From Rhodanobacteraceae bacterium (lineage in GTDB: Bacteria; Pseudomonadota; Gammaproteobacteria; Xanthomonadales; Rhodanobacteraceae), in the NCBI GenBank assembly GCA_021325475.1, contig JAJPHA010000091.1:1-35685 (forward strand): a stretch of 35,685 bases of DNA. Reading direction: 5' to 3'. The position numbers and the translations under genes were made by a program. Of the stretch, positions 31,802 through 35,685 are shown in pieces (position 1 is the stretch's first letter; each line of letters starts with the position of its first letter). The notes under the pieces are model-generated. The model searched no databases, was not told where the DNA came from, and saw only the letters and a program-made list of their open reading frames with translations.

Positions 31802-33544
31802 TCAGGGCCCTTCGAAGCCGTTGCGGAAAATGCCGTCGCGCGCGCCGACCACCAGCGGCCCGCCGGCGTACTGGGATACGGAATTCTTGCCGTCGTTGAC
31901 GACGAACAGCACGTGGTAGGTGCCGTAGTTCACGCTGTTCGATCCGGGCCACGCGAGTTGACCGCTGCCATTGTTCGCCGTGGTACTGCCGATCAGGATT
32001 TCGTTGCCGTTGCCGGGCGTCGTGTCCGGATCGAGATAGATTTCGAGGGCATCGCTGGCATCGTCCGCATCGGTCAAGGTCCAAGCGAAGGTGTAGCCCG
32101 GATTGGCCTGCGCGAAGGGGGACAGCACCACCGAGTCCAGCCGCACGTCGTGACAGGTATCCGGCGTGTTGCAGCCGTTCGGCGGCGTCAATTCATCTGG
32201 ATCCATGCGGAAATAGCCGAGACTGCCGGCCCACGGCTGCGGTGAGCCCGTTACGAGCGGCACGGCGTTCGCGTCCGCCAGATCGGGCAGGCAGTACTCG
32301 ACGAGACCGTTGCCAAGGATGATGTCCTTGGTGGTCGACACGTGGGCCGAATCCACGCCCCAGAACAGGCGCGCGATCGAGCCGTTCCCGACATCGCGCG
32401 TGCCGAACACCTCGAGCGTGAAACACACGGACCGGTAGAGGCTCGCGTCGATGTTGTGCCCGGTCGTCTGCATGATGAACTGCGTGTCGGAGGTGATTGG
32501 CCGACCGGAAAACGACCCCGGGAAAGAGGGGTTGGAATACGTGACATTGGTGAAATTCACGACGCTCTTGAAATCCGCGCCGCTCATGGGCACGGCCCAT
32601 TGCACGCCCTGTTCGACCAGCGCGTAGCTCAGCGCCTGCTCGCCGCGCTGTGTCGGCGCGGTGATCTGCACTTGCGGCGGCGCATTGATGTGCAGCACGC
32701 CGGCGCTTGTCCCGCTGGCGCCCGAGCGTGAGACCTGGATGTGATAATCGCCCGGCGCCAAGCGCGACAGATCAGCCGAGTACGAGGTGCCGCCGGCGTT
32801 GGTAGTGAACGTGTAGGTGGCGTTGTCGCCGTCGAAAGCCACCACCGTATACGGACCGCTGCCGCCGGGGTCCGACCAGGTGACGGTATACAGGTTTCCG
32901 GTCGTGGGCGGGGCGGTCAAGCGGATCCAATCGACCTGGATCGCTGGGGCGCCGGTGTTGCACGGATCGAAGCGGATGCCTTGTACGGTGGGGAAGCTGG
33001 TCCACGGTTGATACGGTGAACCGAAGGTGTCCGTGTACATGTCCCAGGTCTGTATCGTCCACGCGTTCGCCGGCGTCACTTGGTACGTGCTGGCGCCGAT
33101 GTTCGCCTGAACGCCGGTGTCCCCGTTCTGGAAGAAGAACAGATGGTCCTGCTGGGATGTGGACGTCTTGAGCTTGATCGTGAAGTAGCGATAGACGGAC
33201 GTATTGATCGGATAGCGCGGCCCGCGCTTGATTGCCACGATTTGCGAACCATAGCCCACGAAGTGGGGCCAAAACGCGGCGGGGCACGCGCTCGCCGTGG
33301 CGGAAAACAGGCCGCCGGAAAAGGTCTGCGTCGTGAGGTTGGCGGATTCGTCGGTATCGATGTCCTGCGGATTGCTCATGTCCCAGGCATCGCCGATGAC
33401 CTGCGTGGCGAAATCGTTGCCCGCCGGCACCATGGTGGAACCGGCGGGCGGCGCGGTCACCGTCAAGGCGCCGAACGACGGCTGCACGAATGCCGCGGCA
33501 AGCAGCAACGGTATGGAGCGCAATTTCGCGAATGTCATGCCCAT
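31802..33544 (-). CDS. Large secreted protein of unknown function with IFxxGFE tail
   Basis: A 580-aa exported protein that I cannot place in a named family. An N-terminal signal peptide ends at about residue 25 (PSFG/AL). The body is beta-rich and low in charge. One region (about 100-215) resembles a carbohydrate-binding or sheath-like beta sandwich (YRYFTIKLKTSTSQQDHLFFFQNGD, WIRLTAPP), followed by an Ig-like stretch (TVTWSDPGGSGPYTVVAFDGDNATYTFTTNAGG). A second copy of a similar fold may run from about 330 (YRSVCFTLEVFG, YFRMDPDE, VRLDSVVLSPF). The last residues DGIFRNGFEGP match the metalloprotease tail. ATG 33544 or 33538 are both possible starts. Possibly a glycan-binding surface protein. 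Confidence 0.78.
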   Translation of the reverse strand: MGMTFAKLRSIPLLLAAAFVQPSFGALTVTAPPAGSTMVPAGNDFATQVIGDAWDMSNPQDIDTDESANLTTQTFSGGLFSATASACPAAFWPHFVGYGSQIVAIKRGPRYPINTSVYRYFTIKLKTSTSQQDHLFFFQNGDTGVQANIGASTYQVTPANAWTIQTWDMYTDTFGSPYQPWTSFPTVQGIRFDPCNTGAPAIQVDWIRLTAPPTTGNLYTVTWSDPGGSGPYTVVAFDGDNATYTFTTNAGGTSYSADLSRLAPGDYHIQVSRSGASGTSAGVLHINAPPQVQITAPTQRGEQALSYALVEQGVQWAVPMSGADFKSVVNFTNVTYSNPSFPGSFSGRPITSDTQFIMQTTGHNIDASLYRSVCFTLEVFGTRDVGNGSIARLFWGVDSAHVSTTKDIILGNGLVEYCLPDLADANAVPLVTGSPQPWAGSLGYFRMDPDELTPPNGCNTPDTCHDVRLDSVVLSPFAQANPGYTFAWTLTDADDASDALEIYLDPDTTPGNGNEILIGSTTANNGSGQLAWPGSNSVNYGTYHVLFVVNDGKNSVSQYAGGPLVVGARDGIFRNGFEGP

Positions 33545-33669
33545 GGCTCAACCCGCTTCGTTGCCGATTCTCGCGCGTGGCGTGGCGCACGACAACTCGG
33601 CCGACACGCCGGCCCATGCTGGTAGGGCGACGGGGGCGTCGATGCGAGCAACGGGCGCGGCCGGAAAAT

Positions 33670-35268
33670 TCAGGGAACGTTGAAGGGAAAGCCGGGCGCA
33701 CTGCCCAATTTGACCAGTATCACGTCGCCCACGACGCGAACCGAGTCGCGTGCCGGCCATGTCGGCATTCGCGCGAATTCGGCCAAATCCTGCCGGCGCT
33801 GTTCCAGCGAAGGCGCTTGCAGGTTCGTGTAGCCGATCAGACGCATGTAATCGAGGATGCGCTCCTCGTTGCCTCCGTCCCACTCGAAGTAGGAAAACCC
33901 GAGTGTGGAGGAATACGGGCGCGGGTAGTGGGTCGCGAACGGCCGGGAGCCAAAAAAGTCAACGGTGTACGTTTTCTGAGAATCGAATTCCGGCTGTGAC
34001 TCCGCGATGCGGGCGTACACAGCCGAGGCCAACTCCTGATCGTGTATGCGAGCGAAATATCCGGCGGCAACATAGAGGTTCGACGAATACAGCATTTGCA
34101 GCAGCCCCAGCCCTGTCGCAAACAGGGCGACCAGCGCCACCGCGCGCACGCGCGACGTGAGACCGAGCATTGCGAACAGCCAGAACACGACCGGGACGGC
34201 GACGAATGTGCGTAACGGCATCCGACCGCCGTTGAAGATGTGCAACGCAAAAGGGGCGCCGAGGATGCAAGCCACGAGTGCAAGCCGCGTCCAGCGGCCC
34301 GTGCCGCCTGTCGGCCAGAGCGCGACGGCAGTCGCGCCGGCGAGAATGATGAATGGGAATGCCACGCTGGTGCTGCCGTATACCGCGGCATGCCCGCCGT
34401 AGACGGCGCCAGCCGACTCCGCGGTGTGGCGGAGGACCGTCAACGGCGTTTTGAAAAGGCTGCTCAGATCGAGGAAATTCTTTATGTAGCGCAAATCCTG
34501 CAAGCCGAACGCGTAGCGGAACGCGGCATCGATCGCGGCGTGCAGCAGGACGCCAAGCACGGCCAGCACGCCCAACATGACCATGTGCATCACGAGCTGC
34601 TTGAGAGGTGCATCGGCGCGCAGCAACAGCATACCCATGCCGAGCACAAGAAAGGACGGAAAATAGGCTTGGTAAAATCCCATTGCGACCGCGAGAGCCC
34701 CGACGCAGAGCAGTGCATTGAGCACTGTAGTGCGCCGCTTCTGCGGCAGATCGCTTTTGTCAGGAAAGGACACGCACCGGTAGCGATCGACCGCGATCAC
34801 GACCGCGAGCTGCGCTGCTCCGGCCCAGCAACATGCTGTGGTGAGCGAGGTCAGGAACATCCAAGTCGGAAATCCGGCGTATATGCCGAACGCGAAATAG
34901 TGCACGGGCGCGAGGCGCCGCACGCCGAAGCATGACAGCAGCAACGCATAAGAAAGCACGAGGCCTATCCCGAACAGGAACGCTGGAAAGAAAGGCAAGA
35001 TCGGCTGCGGTACCAGATAACGCAGGAACAGGTACGAAGACCAGCGTCCGGTCAGGATCCAGTTGTATCCGTTACTCCGGAATGCTTCGTACTCGTCGTC
35101 GATCGCAATCGAAAAAGTGGAGAGCTTGAGATAGTGGAAAACCGCGAATATCAGCAACAGCACAAGCAGCTCGACGCGCAGCAGGCGCGTCAGCAGTGGC
35201 AATACCGCGTGCATGCTTGCTGTGCGCTGGGCCTGCGGTTCGGCCTGGAAATCAGAGCGATCTTGCAT
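33670..35268 (-). CDS. GtrII-like membrane glucosyltransferase
   Basis: A 532-aa polytopic inner-membrane protein with roughly ten hydrophobic helices (first about 27-46). The motif AIDDEYEAFR (D57, D58, E59) just after the first helix, followed by NGYNWILTGRWSSYLFLRYL, matches the Glucos_trans_II (GtrII) family, which adds glucosyl groups to O-antigen from a lipid-linked donor in the periplasm. A soluble C-terminal part (about 415-532) follows the last helix. GAGGA lies 9 nt before the ATG at 35268, deciding it over M19. No gtrA/gtrB partners are visible in the window. Base composition looks less GC-rich than in the housekeeping genes. Substrate is inferred only from the family. Confidence 0.8.
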   Translation of the reverse strand: MQDRSDFQAEPQAQRTASMHAVLPLLTRLLRVELLVLLLIFAVFHYLKLSTFSIAIDDEYEAFRSNGYNWILTGRWSSYLFLRYLVPQPILPFFPAFLFGIGLVLSYALLLSCFGVRRLAPVHYFAFGIYAGFPTWMFLTSLTTACCWAGAAQLAVVIAVDRYRCVSFPDKSDLPQKRRTTVLNALLCVGALAVAMGFYQAYFPSFLVLGMGMLLLRADAPLKQLVMHMVMLGVLAVLGVLLHAAIDAAFRYAFGLQDLRYIKNFLDLSSLFKTPLTVLRHTAESAGAVYGGHAAVYGSTSVAFPFIILAGATAVALWPTGGTGRWTRLALVACILGAPFALHIFNGGRMPLRTFVAVPVVFWLFAMLGLTSRVRAVALVALFATGLGLLQMLYSSNLYVAAGYFARIHDQELASAVYARIAESQPEFDSQKTYTVDFFGSRPFATHYPRPYSSTLGFSYFEWDGGNEERILDYMRLIGYTNLQAPSLEQRRQDLAEFARMPTWPARDSVRVVGDVILVKLGSAPGFPFNVP

Positions 35269-35340
35269 GAATTCACGTCCTCGATCAGCCCGCCTCGAAT
35301 CGAGGCGATGCGTGCTATGTCTGTCGGTGCGGGGGCGGTG

Positions 35341-35685
35341 CTATTTCCCCTGGCCGGACATCAAGTGCGCTTTCGCGCGCGCCAGCGCCTGCCGCAGCGG
35401 CTCAGGCAGCACACGAACGAACGTCTTGCGCATGCGAAACGCCAGAGGAGACACGTCCTCGATTCGCCGCGCATCATCTACACGTGTGCGCCGGACGCTT
35501 TCCGCCAGTGCATGCGCGACATCCACATGCACGTACAGCAGCGAATTGTAGCGATACCAAAAGGAAATGGATTTATCCCGCACGATCACCGGGCGGAGAC
35601 AGTCGTATGCCGCGAAGCCGCATCGCGCAAACTTCTCACGCCAATAGTCGTACGGTTGTTCGTTGACGTGGAATTCGCCGCCTTG
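35341..35685 (-). CDS. Methyltransferase, C-terminal part (cut by window edge)
   Basis: The minus-strand frame is open from the window edge at 35685 to the TAG at 35341-35343, giving the last 114 residues of a longer protein. It starts GGEFHVNEQPYDYWREKFARCGF and continues DCLRPVIVRDKSISFWYRYNSLLYV, the typical end of SAM-dependent methyltransferases found in polysaccharide clusters (HVNEQ, WxxxF, R, WYxxN motifs). The catalytic SAM-binding part lies outside the window. The GTG at 35589 should not be taken as a start, because the matching sequence extends upstream of it. Lies 72 nt upstream of the GtrII-like gene on the same strand. Confidence 0.8.
   Translation of the reverse strand, partial: QGGEFHVNEQPYDYWREKFARCGFAAYDCLRPVIVRDKSISFWYRYNSLLYVHVDVAHALAESVRRTRVDDARRIEDVSPLAFRMRKTFVRVLPEPLRQALARAKAHLMSGQGK

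Noticed and set aside
35341-35589. 82-aa complete ORF starting at GTG 35589
   Set aside because: Methyltransferase-like sequence continues in frame to the window edge, so this is the end of a truncated gene.

Overview
The window is GC-rich bacterial chromosome, almost certainly from a gammaproteobacterium of the Xanthomonadales (Lysobacteraceae/Rhodanobacteraceae type). The main grounds are: a tryptophan 2,3-dioxygenase whose catalytic residues fall at the same numbers as in the Xanthomonas enzyme; the gene order 2-oxoacid dehydrogenase / TDO / MarR / hppD / hmgA / fahA / maiA; a type IV pilus PilU ATPase; and secreted proteins ending in an IF-x-x-GFE tail. No phage, transposase, CRISPR array, tRNA or rRNA was seen.

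Layout. 1-333: gene-free DNA packed with hairpins and short repeats. 334-5817: cupredoxin, arginase, secreted M12-type metalloprotease, an exported protein of unknown function, TrpRS and a VOC protein. 5955-9429: a minus-strand operon for a 2-oxoacid dehydrogenase complex (E1-alpha with a TTG start, E1-beta, E2); its E2 gene is bracketed by heptamer repeats. 9613-15771: aromatic amino-acid catabolism, with TDO, a divergent MarR regulator, and hppD, hmgA, fahA and maiA; a DUF559 nuclease-like gene with REP-like hairpins sits between hppD and hmgA. 15785-21080: a minus-strand operon running from pilU through a NodT/TolC-type outer-membrane factor to an FtsX-like permease, an ATPase and a membrane-fusion lipoprotein, most start/stop codons overlapping. 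21226-23134: a DUF4398-like lipoprotein translationally coupled to an OmpA-domain coiled-coil protein, then a YdcH-like small protein. 23302-26219: reverse transsulfuration (CBS and a cystathionine gamma-lyase/synthase) with a HicB/HicA toxin-antitoxin pair embedded between them. 26220-35685: a surface-polysaccharide region with a GT2, a sulfotransferase-coiled coil-GT2-GT2 fusion, a methyltransferase flanked by a repeated motif, a large secreted protein, a GtrII-like membrane glycosyltransferase and the C-terminal part of another methyltransferase.

How the genes work together. HppD, HmgA, MaiA and FahA take 4-hydroxyphenylpyruvate to fumarate and acetoacetate, and the MarR protein transcribed divergently probably controls them. 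CBS and CGL convert homocysteine to cysteine through cystathionine. The exporter genes encode a complete tripartite efflux route from ATPase to outer membrane. Genes of the last 5 kb are looser in organisation and look less GC-rich than the housekeeping part, as is common for variable polysaccharide loci.

I found no single obviously new system. The strongest oddities are the heptamer arrays around and inside the E2 gene, the HicBA pair coupled into the transsulfuration operon, the REP-flanked DUF559 gene inside the tyrosine operon, and the four-part sulfotransferase/glycosyltransferase fusion.
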